Source: Agromyces mediolanus
Lineage (GTDB): Bacteria; Actinomycetota; Actinomycetes; Actinomycetales; Microbacteriaceae
Assembly (NCBI RefSeq): GCF_023715325.1
Contig: NZ_JAMBNX010000005.1
Coordinates: 186,001-250,000, forward strand
Reading direction: 5' to 3'
Length of the DNA: 64,000 nt
This document shows, in pieces, positions 1-9,396 of this stretch (positions within the stretch are counted from its first letter, which is position 1; every line of letters begins with the position of its first letter). The notes beneath the pieces were generated by a model that worked only from the letters and a program-made list of their open reading frames with translations, did no database searches and had not been told where the DNA came from. Position numbers and translations under genes: made by a program.

Positions 1-113
1 GCATCACGACGCTCGAACCCTCCTCGGCGGCGGCTCGCGGTCTCGTCGAGATCGGGTACCGGGACCCTGCCGCCACCCTCGCGGCCGGGGCGAGCGATGT
101 AGGAGCAGTCTGA
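1..113 (+). CDS. 3' end of an unidentified protein
   Basis: Only the last 36 codons or so are in the window, read in the frame that ends at TGA 111-113. That frame has the G/C-rich third positions of real genes here. The tail (ending LAAGASDVGAV) is not distinctive and I do not recognise it. The stop overlaps the ATG of the TlpA-like gene, so the two are probably cotranscribed. In related actinobacteria a heme-biosynthesis gene or a histidine phosphatase often precedes this operon, but the fragment does not prove either. Confidence 0.5.
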   Translation, partial: ITTLEPSSAAARGLVEIGYRDPAATLAAGASDVGAV

Positions 114-709
114 TGAAGAAGTTGGTGGTCGCCACAGCCCTCGCGGCGGCCTCGATCGTGGTGCTGGCCGGCTGCGCGAGCGACCCCCTCGCCGAGCAGT
201 ACCTCGAAGGCAGCGGGAAGAACTACATCGCCGGCGACGGCACCATCTCCGAGTTCGACACCGCCTCGCGGGGCGAGCCGGTGTCCTTCACCGGCCCGAC
301 GGTCGACGGAGGCGCCTTCGACTCGGCGAATGCCGACGGCGACGTGACGGTCGTGAACTTCTGGTACGCGGGGTGCGCGCCCTGCCGGGCCGAGGCGCCG
401 ATCCTGCAGGAGGTCTACGAGGCGTACGGCTCCGGCGAGGGCGAGGTGCTCTTCGTCGGCGTGAACGTGCGCGACCAGGCGGGCACCGCCCGTTCGTTCG
501 AGGAGGACTACGGGGTGCGGTACCCGTCGATCCTCGACGTCGACTCCGGCGATGTCCAGCTCGCCTTCGCGGGCGACGTGCCGCCGGCGGCGGTGCCGAC
601 GACGATCGTGCTCGACCGAGAGGGCCGGGTCGCCGCGCGCGTGCTCGGCGAGCTGGAGGACGCCTCGATCCTCCGCGGCCTCGTCGACAAGCTCCTCGAG
701 GAGCAGTGA
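113..709 (+). CDS. TlpA/ResA-like thiol-disulfide oxidoreductase lipoprotein
   Basis: 198 aa. A lipoprotein signal peptide ends in the lipobox LAGC (Cys21), so the protein is tethered outside the membrane. The thioredoxin fold is shown by [11 protein letters not shown] with the redox pair Cys88-Ala-Pro-Cys91 and by a cis-Pro at about 162 (AAVPTT). In the family it reduces the CXXCH cysteines of apocytochrome c, or a copper chaperone, so that heme can be attached. It opens a four-gene run with ccdA, resB and ccsA, the complete system II cytochrome c maturation set. AGGAG lies 8 nt before the ATG. Confidence 0.88.
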   Translation: MKKLVVATALAAASIVVLAGCASDPLAEQYLEGSGKNYIAGDGTISEFDTASRGEPVSFTGPTVDGGAFDSANADGDVTVVNFWYAGCAPCRAEAPILQEVYEAYGSGEGEVLFVGVNVRDQAGTARSFEEDYGVRYPSILDVDSGDVQLAFAGDVPPAAVPTTIVLDREGRVAARVLGELEDASILRGLVDKLLEEQ

Positions 710-737
710 CGCACGTGAGTCACCTCGGAGGCCGGCG

Positions 738-1490
738 ATGACGCCCGGCGAACTCGTCTTCAGCGGCCAGCTGATCGTCGCGATCCCGATCGCGATGGCG
801 GCCGGCATCATCTCCTTCCTCTCCCCGTGCGTGCTGCCCCTCGTGCCCGGCTACCTGGGCTACCTCGGCGGCTTCACGGACGCCTCGGCCGACGCGTTGG
901 CCGAGCGCCGCAACCGCCGCAGGCTCCTGCTCGGCGTGCTGCTCTTCATCGCCGGCTTCACGGTCGTCTTCCTCGTCTACGCCTCGCTCGCGGGGGCGGC
1001 GGGCGCGTGGCTGCGGGCTTGGCAGGACCCGATCACGAGGGTGCTCGGCGTCTTCATGATCGTGATGGGTCTCGTCTTCGTCGGCCAGTTCACCTTCCTG
1101 CAGCGGCAGCTGAAGCCCAGCTGGCGGCCCGCCACCGGACTCGGCGGCGCCCCGCTGCTCGGCGTGGTCTTCGGGATCGGCTGGACCCCTTGCATGGGTC
1201 CGGCGCTCGCCGCCGTGCTGAGCCTCAGCCTGAACGCGGAGTCGGCGTGGCGGGGGGCCATCCTCGGCCTCGCGTACTGCGTCGGCCTCGGCATCCCGTT
1301 CCTCCTCGTCGCGTTCGGCTTCGGCTGGGCGACCGGGGCGCTGGCGTTCCTGCGCCGGCACATCCGCACCATCAACCTCATCGGCGGCGGCCTGCTCATC
1401 CTGATCGGCGTGATCATGGTGTCCGGGCTGTGGACCGCGTGGATGAGCGATCTGCAAGGGGTGATGAGTGGTATCGACCTCGTCCTCTGA
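738..1490 (+). CDS. ccdA: Cytochrome c biogenesis protein CcdA (DsbD transmembrane family)
   Basis: 250 aa, about six membrane helices. It passes electrons from cytoplasmic thioredoxin across the membrane to the TlpA-like protein. The two conserved membrane cysteines are present: Cys31 in [11 protein letters not shown] and Cys152 in GWTPCMGP. I chose ATG 738 because the protein then starts just before the first helix; upstream codons in this frame would overlap the previous gene. It begins 28 nt after tlpA and its end overlaps the start of resB by 23 nt, indicating translational coupling. Confidence 0.9.
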   Translation: MTPGELVFSGQLIVAIPIAMAAGIISFLSPCVLPLVPGYLGYLGGFTDASADALAERRNRRRLLLGVLLFIAGFTVVFLVYASLAGAAGAWLRAWQDPITRVLGVFMIVMGLVFVGQFTFLQRQLKPSWRPATGLGGAPLLGVVFGIGWTPCMGPALAAVLSLSLNAESAWRGAILGLAYCVGLGIPFLLVAFGFGWATGALAFLRRHIRTINLIGGGLLILIGVIMVSGLWTAWMSDLQGVMSGIDLVL

Positions 1491-3219
1491 CCGCTCCGGC
1501 GGCGTCGACCCGCTGCGTCCGGCCGACCACTTCGACTCGCCGGAGCCCGCGCCGGGCGACGGCCCGGGGGTGTCGCAGCCGAAGCTCGGCTTCGTCGGCT
1601 GGCTGCGGTTCGGCTGGCGCCAGCTCACGAGCATGCGCACCGCCATCCTGCTGCTCCTGCTGCTCGCGATCGCGGCGGTGCCGGGCTCGCTCGTGCCGCA
1701 GCGCTCGAGCGACCCCAACGGCGTCACGCAGTACTTCACCGACCACCCCGACACGGCGCCGGTGCTGGACTCGTTCCAGATGTTCGACGTCTACACCTCG
1801 TCCTGGTTCTCGGCGGTGTACCTGCTGCTGTTCGTCTCCCTGATCGGCTGCATCATCCCGCGCACGAAGCACCACTTCGCGGCGATGCGCGCCCGCCCGC
1901 CGCGCACGCCCGTGCGGCTCGGCCGGCTCGCGGGCTACACGGAGCGCCCGCTGCCGGACGGGGTGGATGCCGAGACCGCCATCGCCGAGGCGACGAATCT
2001 GCTGAAGCGCGCGCGGTACCGTGTCGAGCGTTACGATCTGCGCGGCGAGCCGAGCGTCTCGGCCGAGCGCGGCTATCTCCGCGAGACCGGGAACCTGATC
2101 TTCCACACCGCGATGGTGGGCATCCTGGTCGCGGTCGGCATCGGCGGGGGATTCGGCTTCGCCGGCCAGCGGGTCATCGTCGAGGGCCAGTCCTTCGTGA
2201 ACACGCTCGCCGCGTTCGACTCCTTCAACCCGGGCCGCTTCTTCGACCCGGCCACGCTCCCGCCCTACAAGCTGTCCCTCCGCGAGCTCGACGTGGTCTA
2301 CGAGACGCAGAACCGGAACGCGATCGGCCTGCCGATCGACTTCACCGCGTACGTGACGATCACCGACCAGTCGGGCGCCGCCGAGAAGGCGCAGGCCAAG
2401 GTCAACGAGCCGCTGCGCACGCGTGGCACGGACGTGTTCCTGCTCGGCAACGGCTACGCACCGCACATCGTGGTGCGCGACCCCCAGGGCGAGATCGTGT
2501 TCGACGACGCCGTGCCGTTCCTGCCGCAGGACGCGAACCTGACGTCCATCGGCGTCGTGAAGGTGCCCGACGGTCTCGACGATCAGCTCGGCATGGTCGG
2601 CTTCTTCTATCCGACGCAGGACGTGCTCGGAACGGGGGCCTACACCTCCACCTACCCGGACCTGGTGCTGCCGGTGCTCACGTTGAACGTGTACGAGGGC
2701 GACCTCGGCATCAACGACGGCACGCCGACCTCGGTCTACACCCTCGACCCTTCGGGCATGGACCAGCTCACGGGCGGGGACACGGGCGTCGACTCCATCG
2801 AGCTGAAGCCGGGCGAGCAGACCGAGCTGCCGGGTGGCCGGGGCACGGTCGAGTTCGTCGACGACACCCCCGATGCGTCCGCCGCCGGGCAGGAAGGTGC
2901 CGCCGCCGACCGTGACTACGCGGAGTCCGTGAAGCGCTTCGCGTCGTTCGACATCCAGCACGATCCGGCCCAGGGCTGGACGCTGGTGTTCGCCATCCTG
3001 GTCCTCTTCGGCCTGCTCGCCTCGCTCTTCGTGCCGCGCCGCCGCATGTGGGTGAAGGTCGCGACCCGACGGGACGGCACCCGGGTGATCGAGTTCGCCG
3101 GCCTCGCCCGCGGCGAGGACCCCGGACTCGAGGAGGCGGTCGCCGCCTTCGCCAGCAAGCTCGCCGGCCCCGTGGCCGAAGCCGAGACCCCCCAAGACAC
3201 CGCGAAGCCCACGACGTAA
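1468..3219 (+). CDS. resB: Cytochrome c biogenesis protein ResB
   Basis: 583 aa, GTG start inside the end of ccdA. ResB and CcsA form the system II synthetase that exports heme and ligates it to apocytochrome c. Membrane helices are visible near residues 60-75, 117-135 and 212-232, with a large extracellular domain between the third and a last helix near 507-525. The stretch [16 protein letters not shown] is typical of the family. The length fits actinobacterial ResB. Its stop codon overlaps the probable -10 box of ccsA. Confidence 0.92.
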   Translation: MVSTSSSDRSGGVDPLRPADHFDSPEPAPGDGPGVSQPKLGFVGWLRFGWRQLTSMRTAILLLLLLAIAAVPGSLVPQRSSDPNGVTQYFTDHPDTAPVLDSFQMFDVYTSSWFSAVYLLLFVSLIGCIIPRTKHHFAAMRARPPRTPVRLGRLAGYTERPLPDGVDAETAIAEATNLLKRARYRVERYDLRGEPSVSAERGYLRETGNLIFHTAMVGILVAVGIGGGFGFAGQRVIVEGQSFVNTLAAFDSFNPGRFFDPATLPPYKLSLRELDVVYETQNRNAIGLPIDFTAYVTITDQSGAAEKAQAKVNEPLRTRGTDVFLLGNGYAPHIVVRDPQGEIVFDDAVPFLPQDANLTSIGVVKVPDGLDDQLGMVGFFYPTQDVLGTGAYTSTYPDLVLPVLTLNVYEGDLGINDGTPTSVYTLDPSGMDQLTGGDTGVDSIELKPGEQTELPGGRGTVEFVDDTPDASAAGQEGAAADRDYAESVKRFASFDIQHDPAQGWTLVFAILVLFGLLASLFVPRRRMWVKVATRRDGTRVIEFAGLARGEDPGLEEAVAAFASKLAGPVAEAETPQDTAKPTT

Positions 3220-3222
3220 GGT
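3217..3222 (+). promoter_or_regulatory. Possible leaderless -10 box of ccsA
   Basis: TAAGGT lies 6 nt before the GTG of ccsA and includes the stop codon of resB. This is the spacing seen at many starts in this window. ccsA could be transcribed from here as well as from the operon promoter. Confidence 0.35.
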
Positions 3223-3228
3223 AGATCC

Positions 3229-4314
3229 GTGCCCAGTCTCGATGAAATCTCAGTGCTCAGCGTGTACTCGGCCATGGCCGTGTACGCCATCGCCTTCATC
3301 GCCTTCTCGATCGACCTGGCGAAGCGCGGGGCCGCCGCGGCCAGAGCGGCCGACGAACCCGGGCTGGTGACGGATGGCGCCGCCGAGCTGCCGGTCGCCG
3401 AGCGCGAGAGGGTCGGTGCGCTGCGGGTCGCCTCGGCGACCGCCGCCACGCCGAGGGCGTCCGGAGGCGCCGGAAGCGGCGAGACGCCGGGCCGCTCCTC
3501 GCGCTGGCGCAGCGCCACCGCCGACGGCGCGAGCGTCGCCTACGGTCGCTCGCCGGCGCTGCGCGTCGGCGTCGCGATGACGGTGCTCGCCTGGCTGCTC
3601 CACCTCACGGCGACCGTGCTCCGCGGCCTCGCCGCGGGCCGGGTGCCGTGGGCCAACATGTACGAGTTCGCCCTCACCGGCACGCTCATCATCACGACGG
3701 TCTTCCTCATCGTGCTCCTCGTCGCCAAGCACGATCTGCGCTTCCTCGGCACCTTCGTCAGCGGGCTCGTGCTCGTGCTGCTCGGTGCCGCGACCGTGAA
3801 CTTCTACGTCTCGGTGGTCCCCCTGCCTCCGGCGCTGCAGTCGGCGTGGCTCGTCATCCACGTGTTCGTGGCGACGGCCTCGGTCGGCTTCTTCGCCCTG
3901 AGCTTCGCGCTCTCGGTGGTGCAGCTCATGCAGTCCCGCCGAGAGTCGCTCGTCGCCTCGGCGAAGGCGGCGAAGAAGTCGTTCCTCGCGACCCTGCCCG
4001 ACTCGTCCACCCTGGAGAACCTCGCTTACCGGGTCACGATCGTCGGCTTCATCCTGTGGACCTTCACCTTGATGGCCGGCGCGATCTGGGCCGAGGCCGC
4101 ATGGGGTCGCTACTGGGGCTGGGACACCAAGGAGGTGTGGACCTTCATCATCTGGGTGGTCTACGCCGGCTACATCCACGCCCGGGCGACGCGCGGCTGG
4201 CGTGGCTCGCGCTCGGCGTGGCTCGCGATCATCGGTTTCTCGACGGTGCTCTTCAACTTCACCGTGGTGAACCTGTTCTTCAAGGGCCTGCACGCCTACT
4301 CCGGCCTGCTCTGA
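3229..4314 (+). CDS. ccsB: Cytochrome c biogenesis protein CcsA/CcsB (heme handling)
   Basis: 361 aa, GTG start 9 nt after resB. This is the heme-transporting partner of ResB. The tryptophan-rich WWD-type heme motif is present near residues 292-304 as WGRYWGWDTKEVW, in a polytopic membrane protein with several helices from about 115 on. After a first helix (about 8-28) there is a roughly 70-residue hydrophilic stretch rich in Ala, Arg and Gly that the core family lacks. No SD sequence is obvious; a TAAGGT box sits 6 nt upstream. Last gene of the operon. Confidence 0.92.
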   Translation: MPSLDEISVLSVYSAMAVYAIAFIAFSIDLAKRGAAAARAADEPGLVTDGAAELPVAERERVGALRVASATAATPRASGGAGSGETPGRSSRWRSATADGASVAYGRSPALRVGVAMTVLAWLLHLTATVLRGLAAGRVPWANMYEFALTGTLIITTVFLIVLLVAKHDLRFLGTFVSGLVLVLLGAATVNFYVSVVPLPPALQSAWLVIHVFVATASVGFFALSFALSVVQLMQSRRESLVASAKAAKKSFLATLPDSSTLENLAYRVTIVGFILWTFTLMAGAIWAEAAWGRYWGWDTKEVWTFIIWVVYAGYIHARATRGWRGSRSAWLAIIGFSTVLFNFTVVNLFFKGLHAYSGLL

Positions 4315-4340
4315 CCCGCCCTTCCGCCCTGCTCTGACGC

Positions 4341-4379
4341 GCCCCCGCCCCCGCCCCGCCCCGCCCCGCCCCCGCCCCG
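4341..4379. repeat. C-rich low-complexity tract
   Basis: An almost pure run of CCCCG/CCCCCG units directly after ccsA. The rest of the 201-base gap to 4516 has an imperfect inverted repeat (GGGTCG near 4383 against CGACCC near 4436) that could fold as a weak terminator between these convergent genes. Confidence 0.6.
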
Positions 4380-4473
4380 AGAGGGTCGTTTCGCGACATC
4401 CGGCCGGCCTCCTCGCCGTGCGGATGCCGGAATGCGACCCCCTCGAGGGTGAGGGGCGGCGGTCAGAGGGTGG

Positions 4474-4522
4474 GCGGCGGTGATCAGGCGGTTGGGCGGC
4501 GGTGAGCGGCGGTGATCAGGCG
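4474..4522. repeat. 17-bp direct repeat at the end of the MFS gene
   Basis: GCGGCGGTGATCAGGCG occurs at 4474-4490 and at 4506-4522. The second copy contains the stop codon of the MFS gene, so a small duplication at the gene end is likely. Confidence 0.6.
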
Positions 4523-5745
4523 CGGGGCAGGCGGGCGAATGCGGTCCGCACGGCCGCCGCGATGAGGGTGGCGACCGCGACGAGCCCGAGCGCGAGCCAG
4601 GGCAGCGAGCCGACGCCGAGCGCGTCCAGCGCGACCCCGCCGAGGAGCGCGCCGACCGCGATCGAGCCGTTCCAGGTCGCGACCACCATCGACTGGGCGA
4701 CGTCGGCGGCCTCGCCGGCGATCCGGGCGGGCGCGGCCTGCAGCAGCGTCGGCGCCCCGCCGTAGGCGAGGCCCCACAGCGCGATCGCGACGAGCACGAC
4801 GACGGGCTGCGCTGCGGCGAGCCCGATCGCGACCATGGCGACGCCGAGCGCGGCCGCGGAGATCAGCACCATCGCGCGCAGATGCCGATCGACCAGGGCG
4901 CCCGCGGTGAGCACGCCCGCGACCGCGAAGCCGCCGAAGAGCAGCAGCGCGAGATCGAGGTGCGCGGCCACGCCGGAGGCCACGGTGAGCGGGGCGATGT
5001 ACGTGTACGCGACGTTGTGCGCGAGCACGAACGCGGCGGTCGTCGCGAGCACGGCGGCGAGCCCGGGCAGCCGCAGCACCTGCCGGAGGCCGGGCCGCTC
5101 GGCGGCGCGCTCGCCGCGGAAGGCGGGCAGCGCCGCGGCGGCCCAGATCGCGAGGCCGGCGGCGAGGGCCGCCATCACGGCGAAGGCGGCCCGCCAGCCG
5201 AGCGCCGTACCGAGGCTCGTCGCGATCGGCAGTCCGAAGGCGAAGGCGAGCGGGGTGCCGACCATCGCGACGGACAGCGCCCGCCCCGAGTGGGCGGGCG
5301 GCACCATCCGCATCGCGTAGCCCGCGGCCATCGCCCAGAGGAGCCCGGCGAGCATGCCGCCGAGGATGCGCGCCACGAGGATCGTGAGGTAGTCGCCCGC
5401 GAGGGCGGTCGCCGCGTTCACGAGGATGAAGCCGGCGACGAGGGCGAGGAGCAGCGGCTTGCGCGGGATGCCCCGGGTGAGCGCCGTGAGCGGGATGGCG
5501 GTGACCGCGGTCGTCAGCGCGTACACGGCGACGAGCGAGCCGATCTGCGATTCGGAGACCCCGAGCTCGGCGCTCATGAGCGGCAGCAGGCCGGCCGGCA
5601 TGATCTCGGTGACGACGCCGGTGAAGACGATCGCGGCGAGGGCGAGGAGTGCGTTGAACGGCAGTCGTCGGCTGGAGCGGGCGGATGCCGCGGCCGCGCG
5701 CCGCGGTTCGACGGCGGGGGTGGAGTCGGTGATCGGAGCGGTCAT
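4516..5745 (-). CDS. MFS transporter, drug efflux (DHA1-like)
   Basis: 409 aa with about 12 hydrophobic segments. In the family such proteins export drugs or sugars with proton antiport. I start at the ATG at 5745 (MTAPITDSTP); a longer reading would run through the shared operator. The gene is divergent from merR across a 59-bp gap with a MerR-type palindrome, the usual layout of a ligand-induced efflux pump and its activator. Drug specificity cannot be read from sequence. Confidence 0.85.
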   Translation of the reverse strand: MTAPITDSTPAVEPRRAAAASARSSRRLPFNALLALAAIVFTGVVTEIMPAGLLPLMSAELGVSESQIGSLVAVYALTTAVTAIPLTALTRGIPRKPLLLALVAGFILVNAATALAGDYLTILVARILGGMLAGLLWAMAAGYAMRMVPPAHSGRALSVAMVGTPLAFAFGLPIATSLGTALGWRAAFAVMAALAAGLAIWAAAALPAFRGERAAERPGLRQVLRLPGLAAVLATTAAFVLAHNVAYTYIAPLTVASGVAAHLDLALLLFGGFAVAGVLTAGALVDRHLRAMVLISAAALGVAMVAIGLAAAQPVVVLVAIALWGLAYGGAPTLLQAAPARIAGEAADVAQSMVVATWNGSIAVGALLGGVALDALGVGSLPWLALGLVAVATLIAAAVRTAFARLPRA

Positions 5746-5759
5746 GTCGCCAGTCTGAA

Positions 5760-5781
5760 ACCTTGACACTAGTGTGAAGGT
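5760..5781. promoter_or_regulatory. MerR-type operator between the MFS and merR genes
   Basis: A 22-bp palindrome, ACCTTGACACT-AGTGTGAAGGT, with 20 of 22 positions symmetric around CTAG. On the plus strand TTGACA is embedded at 5763-5768. MerR regulators bind such dyads in long-spacer promoters and untwist them when ligand is bound. Confidence 0.72.
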
Positions 5782-5804
5782 CAAGCCGGATGAAGGAGGA
5801 CGTC

Positions 5805-6167
5805 ATGCGCATCGGCGAACTCGCGGACCGCACCGGGGTGTCGACCCGCCTGCTCCGCTACTACGAGGAGCAGGGGCTCGTCTCCTCGAGCCGCCAGTCG
5901 AACGGGTACCGCGACTACCCGGAGCCCGCCGTCGAGCGCGTGAACCAGGTGCGCGGGCTGATCGAGGCGGGCATCCCGACCGCCGTCATCCTCGACATGC
6001 TGCCCTGCCTCGCGAGCACCTCGGTGGTCGAGGCGCCGGTCATCGCGCAGGAGCTCGCCGAGACGCTCGCCGAGCGGCGTGCGCAACTCGAGCAGCGCAT
6101 CGGCTGCCTCGCGCGGAACCGCGACGCGATCAGCGCCTACCTCGACCGCGCGACGATCACCGGTTGA
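5805..6167 (+). CDS. MerR family transcriptional regulator
   Basis: 120 aa. The winged HTH covers residues 1-70 (MRIGELADRTGVSTRLLRYY is the family signature), followed by a coiled-coil dimer helix (about 75-110). The effector end is very short. I choose ATG 5805, five codons inside the longest reading, because AAGGAGG (5793-5799) sits 5 nt before it. The product probably activates the divergent MFS gene through the 5760-5781 dyad. The last 11 nt overlap the 3' end of convergent menC. Confidence 0.87.
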   Translation: MRIGELADRTGVSTRLLRYYEEQGLVSSSRQSNGYRDYPEPAVERVNQVRGLIEAGIPTAVILDMLPCLASTSVVEAPVIAQELAETLAERRAQLEQRIGCLARNRDAISAYLDRATITG

Positions 6168-7140
6168 GCTCCGCGAAGCAGCGCTCGAGCCGGGCGAGCC
6201 ACCAGCTCGTGCGCTCGGCATCGGCCGCGTAGCGGTCGAGCAGCACCGGGTCGGGCACCACCCGACGCACCGGCACCGTGCCGTCCTCGGGTGCCAAGGG
6301 TTCGGCCGTGACATCCGCCGCCAGGAGCGAGGCGGTGCCGAGCCCGCAGTCGAACGGGAGCTCGGGGACCGCGGCGGCGAGGTGCGCGCCCATCGCGAGC
6401 CCGACGCTCGTGTCGAGCGCGCTCGACACGTTCACCGGCAGCCCCGCGCGCTCGACGATCTCGAGCGCCCGGCGGATGCCGCCGAGGGGCGCCGCCTTCA
6501 CCACGAGGAGATCCGCCGCGCCCGCCTCGGCGACGGCGAGCGGGTCGGCCGCCCGGCGGACGCTCTCGTCGGCGGCGACGGGGATGCCGAGGTACGCGGT
6601 GCGCTCGCGGATCTCGGCGAGCTCCTCGACCGTGGCGCACGGCTGCTCGAGGTACTCGAGGTCGAACTCCGCGAGCGCGTGCACCGCGCGCTCGGCCTCG
6701 TCGACCGTCCATCCGCCGTTCGCATCGAGCCGGACCCGGCCCTCGGGGCCCAGCGCCCGGCGCACGGCCGCGACGCGCGCGACGTCCTGCGCGAGCGTCT
6801 GGTCGGCCGCCGCGACCTTCACCTTCGCCGTGCGGCAGCCGGGGAAGCGGGCGAGCACGGCCGGCACGCTGTCGGGGTCGACGGCGGGCACGGTCGCGTT
6901 CACCGGCATGCGGTCGCGCAGCGGCGCCGGCGGCGTCGTCCACCCGAAGTCGATCGCGGCGGCGAGCCAGACGGCGGCCTCCTCGTCGCCGTACTCGGCG
7001 AAGGGGCTGAACTCGGTCCACCCCTCCGGGCCCTCGAGGAGCAGCGCCTCGCGCACGTCGATGCCGCGGAAGCGGGTCACGAGCGGCAGGGCGACGACGC
7101 GGGCGGTGGCGAGGAGCTCATGCAGCGACGGCTGGACCAT
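6157..7140 (-). CDS. menC: o-Succinylbenzoate synthase
   Basis: 327 aa, enolase superfamily. It dehydrates SHCHC to o-succinylbenzoate in menaquinone synthesis. Active-site residues are in order: Lys106/Lys108 (KVKV), metal ligands Asp139 (LDANGGW), Glu165 (EQP) and Asp191 (ADES), and Lys215 (VVKAAPLGG). The reading frame stays open far upstream, but homology begins at ATG 7140, divergent from menB with 54 bp between. A weak GAGACT box lies 6 nt before the start. It meets merR tail to tail. Confidence 0.92.
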   Translation of the reverse strand: MVQPSLHELLATARVVALPLVTRFRGIDVREALLLEGPEGWTEFSPFAEYGDEEAAVWLAAAIDFGWTTPPAPLRDRMPVNATVPAVDPDSVPAVLARFPGCRTAKVKVAAADQTLAQDVARVAAVRRALGPEGRVRLDANGGWTVDEAERAVHALAEFDLEYLEQPCATVEELAEIRERTAYLGIPVAADESVRRAADPLAVAEAGAADLLVVKAAPLGGIRRALEIVERAGLPVNVSSALDTSVGLAMGAHLAAAVPELPFDCGLGTASLLAADVTAEPLAPEDGTVPVRRVVPDPVLLDRYAADAERTSWWLARLERCFAELNR

Positions 7141-7181
7141 GCGCCCAGTCTCCCGCACCCCGGCGGGGCCCGCAGCGGGAA

Positions 7182-7187
7182 TAGGCT
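7182..7187 (+). promoter_or_regulatory. -10 box of menB, probably leaderless
   Basis: TAGGCT, with 7 nt to the ATG. No SD sequence fits between them. Confidence 0.5.
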
Positions 7188-7194
7188 GGGAGTC

Positions 7195-8145
7195 ATGAGC
7201 GCCGAGGTGTCCGAGCTGTTCGATCCGAGCGAATGGGTGGATGCCGCACCCGCCCTCGCGGGCCCCGACGGCTTCACCGATCTCACGTACCACCACTCGA
7301 AGGACGGCCGCATCGCCCGGGTCGCCTTCGACCGCCCCGAGGTGCGCAACGCCTTCCGGCCGCACACCGTCGACGAGCTGTACCGCGCCCTCGAGGACGC
7401 CCGCACGAACCCGCGCATCGGCGTCGTGCTGCTCACGGGCAACGGGCCGAGCGCGAAGGACGGCGGCTGGGCGTTCTGCTCCGGCGGCGACCAGCGCATC
7501 CGCGGCCGCGACGGCTACAAGTACTCCGACGCCGAGACCGCGATCGTCGACGGCGCAGGCGGCACCGCCGACCCGCACGGGCACGCGGCCGTCGGGCGCC
7601 TGCACATCCTCGAGGTGCAGCGGCTCATCCGCTTCATGCCGAAGGTCGTCGTCGCCGTGGTCCCGGGCTGGGCGGCGGGCGGCGGGCACTCCCTGCACGT
7701 GGTCTGCGACCTGACGATCGCGAGCCGCGAGCACGGCCGCTTCAAGCAGACGGATGCCGACGTCGGCTCCTTCGACGCGGGCTACGGCTCCGCCTACTTC
7801 GCCCGCCAGATCGGGCAGAAGTTCGCCCGCGAGGTGTTCTTCCTCGCCGAGGAGTACTCGGCCGAGCGCGCATACGAGATGGGCGCGGTCAACCGGGTCG
7901 TGCCGCACGCCGAGCTCGAACGCGAGGCGATCGCCATGGCGCGCACGATCCTCACCAAGTCGCCGACGGCGATCCGCATGCTGAAGTTCGCCTTCAACGC
8001 CGTCGACGACGGCATGGTCGGTCAGCAGGTCTTCGCGGGCGAGGCGACGCGACTCGCCTACGGCACCGACGAGGCCGTCGAGGGCCGCGACGCATTCCTC
8101 GAGAAGCGCGCGCCCGACTGGGGGCCGTACCCGTGGCACTTCTGA
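7195..8145 (+). CDS. menB: 1,4-Dihydroxy-2-naphthoyl-CoA synthase
   Basis: 316 aa, crotonase family. It closes the naphthoquinone ring by Dieckmann condensation of o-succinylbenzoyl-CoA. Seen: FCSGGDQRIRG with the flexible segment after it, the oxyanion-hole stretch GWAAGGGHSLH near 159, and QTDADVGSFDAGYGSAY around 185-200, diagnostic of MenB. The C-terminus RAPDWGPYPWHF is also typical. ATG 7195 is the only good start and follows a TAGGCT box. menE follows 31 nt later. Confidence 0.95.
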   Translation: MSAEVSELFDPSEWVDAAPALAGPDGFTDLTYHHSKDGRIARVAFDRPEVRNAFRPHTVDELYRALEDARTNPRIGVVLLTGNGPSAKDGGWAFCSGGDQRIRGRDGYKYSDAETAIVDGAGGTADPHGHAAVGRLHILEVQRLIRFMPKVVVAVVPGWAAGGGHSLHVVCDLTIASREHGRFKQTDADVGSFDAGYGSAYFARQIGQKFAREVFFLAEEYSAERAYEMGAVNRVVPHAELEREAIAMARTILTKSPTAIRMLKFAFNAVDDGMVGQQVFAGEATRLAYGTDEAVEGRDAFLEKRAPDWGPYPWHF

Positions 8146-8176
8146 GCCGCCGCGCCCCGGCAACAGGGCCCGTCCG

Positions 8177-9373
8177 GTGAAACCGCTGCAGCGGGTTCCC
8201 TCGGGCGAGCTTCCGCGGCTGCGCGCGGCGCTCGCCGCGGCGCTCGACGGCGGGCCGGCGATCTGGCCGGTGCCGGATGCCGCGGCGGCCGGTGGGGCCG
8301 AGGAGGCATCCGCCCTCGCCCCCGCGCTCCGCGAGGTGGCCGACGATATCGCGCTCGTCGTCGAGACGAGCGGCTCGACCGCGGCGCCGAAACGGGTCGC
8401 CCTCGGTGCCGACGCGCTCGTCGCGAGCGCGGAGGCCACGCACGACGCGCTCGGCGGTCAGGGGCAGTGGCTGCTCGCCCTGCCCGGCCACTACATCGCC
8501 GGCGCACAGGTGCTCGTGCGCTCGCACCTCGCCGGGCTCGACCCCGTGCCCGTGCCGGACGGGCCGTTCACCGCGGCGGGCTTCGCGGCCGCCGCCGCGA
8601 CGATGCTGTCCGAGGTGCCGCACTACGCCTCCCTCGTGCCCGTGCAGCTCGCCCGGCTCGTCGAGGGCGCCGACCGGGACCCCTTCGTGGCCGCCGCGCT
8701 GCGCTCCTTCGACGCCGTGCTCGTCGGCGGGCAGGCGCTCGGCGCCGACCTCGCCGAACGGGCCGAGGCGCTCGGCGCGAGGATCGTGCGCACCTACGGC
8801 TCCAGCGAGACGGCGGGCGGATGCGTCTACGACGGCCGGCCGCTCGACGGGGTCCGACTGCGCGTCGTCGACGGCGAGGTGCAGCTCGGTGGGCCCACGC
8901 TCGCGAGCGGCTACCTCGGCGACCCCGAGCGCACCGCCCGTGCCTTCCTCACCGAGCGCGGCACCCGCTGGTACCGCACGGGCGACCTGGGGGAGCTCGG
9001 CGACGACGGGCGGCTCCGCATCCGCGGCCGCGCGGACGACGTGATCGTCTCGGGCGGCGTGAAGGTCGCGCTCGGCGAGGTCGAGCGCGCGGTGCGCGGG
9101 CTCCCCGGGTTCGCGGAGGCCGTCGTGGTCGGGGTGCCCGACGCCGACTGGGGCGAGCGGCCCGGCGTCGCCGTCGGGGCGGCCGCGTTCGCCGGACTCG
9201 GTGACGACGCCGTCCAGCTGCAGCTCGCGGCGCTCGCGAGCGCGACGGATGCCGCGGGGCTGCCGCCCGCCGGCCGGCCGGTGCGGCTCGCCGCGCTGCA
9301 GGCGATCCCCCGGCTCGACTCCGGAAAGCCCGACCGTCGGGCCGTCGCCGCGCTCCTCGCTGCCGGGGCATAG
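8177..9373 (+). CDS. menE: o-Succinylbenzoate-CoA ligase
   Basis: 398 aa, GTG start. An ANL-superfamily adenylate-forming enzyme that activates o-succinylbenzoate with ATP and CoA, making the substrate of MenB. Seen: P-loop TSGSTAAPK (64-72), YGSSETAGG (about 206-214), the hinge and C-domain YRTGDLGELGDDGRLRIRGRADD (about 265-290), and the catalytic Lys in LDSGKPDRR near the C-terminus. It is shorter than generic acyl-CoA ligases, as actinobacterial MenE usually is. Lies between menB and menA. Confidence 0.93.
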   Translation: MKPLQRVPSGELPRLRAALAAALDGGPAIWPVPDAAAAGGAEEASALAPALREVADDIALVVETSGSTAAPKRVALGADALVASAEATHDALGGQGQWLLALPGHYIAGAQVLVRSHLAGLDPVPVPDGPFTAAGFAAAAATMLSEVPHYASLVPVQLARLVEGADRDPFVAAALRSFDAVLVGGQALGADLAERAEALGARIVRTYGSSETAGGCVYDGRPLDGVRLRVVDGEVQLGGPTLASGYLGDPERTARAFLTERGTRWYRTGDLGELGDDGRLRIRGRADDVIVSGGVKVALGEVERAVRGLPGFAEAVVVGVPDADWGERPGVAVGAAAFAGLGDDAVQLQLAALASATDAAGLPPAGRPVRLAALQAIPRLDSGKPDRRAVAALLAAGA

Positions 9374-9383
9374 CGTGCGGAAC

Positions 9384-9389
9384 TAGGCT
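9384..9389 (+). promoter_or_regulatory. -10 box of menA, probably leaderless
   Basis: TAGGCT, 7 nt before the GTG start. Confidence 0.5.
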
Positions 9390-9396
9390 GAACGCC

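Noticed and set aside
6157..8439. Minus-strand frame extending menC through menB to 8439
   Set aside because: The conserved MenC protein begins at 7140. Beyond that the frame is the shadow of menB on the other strand.
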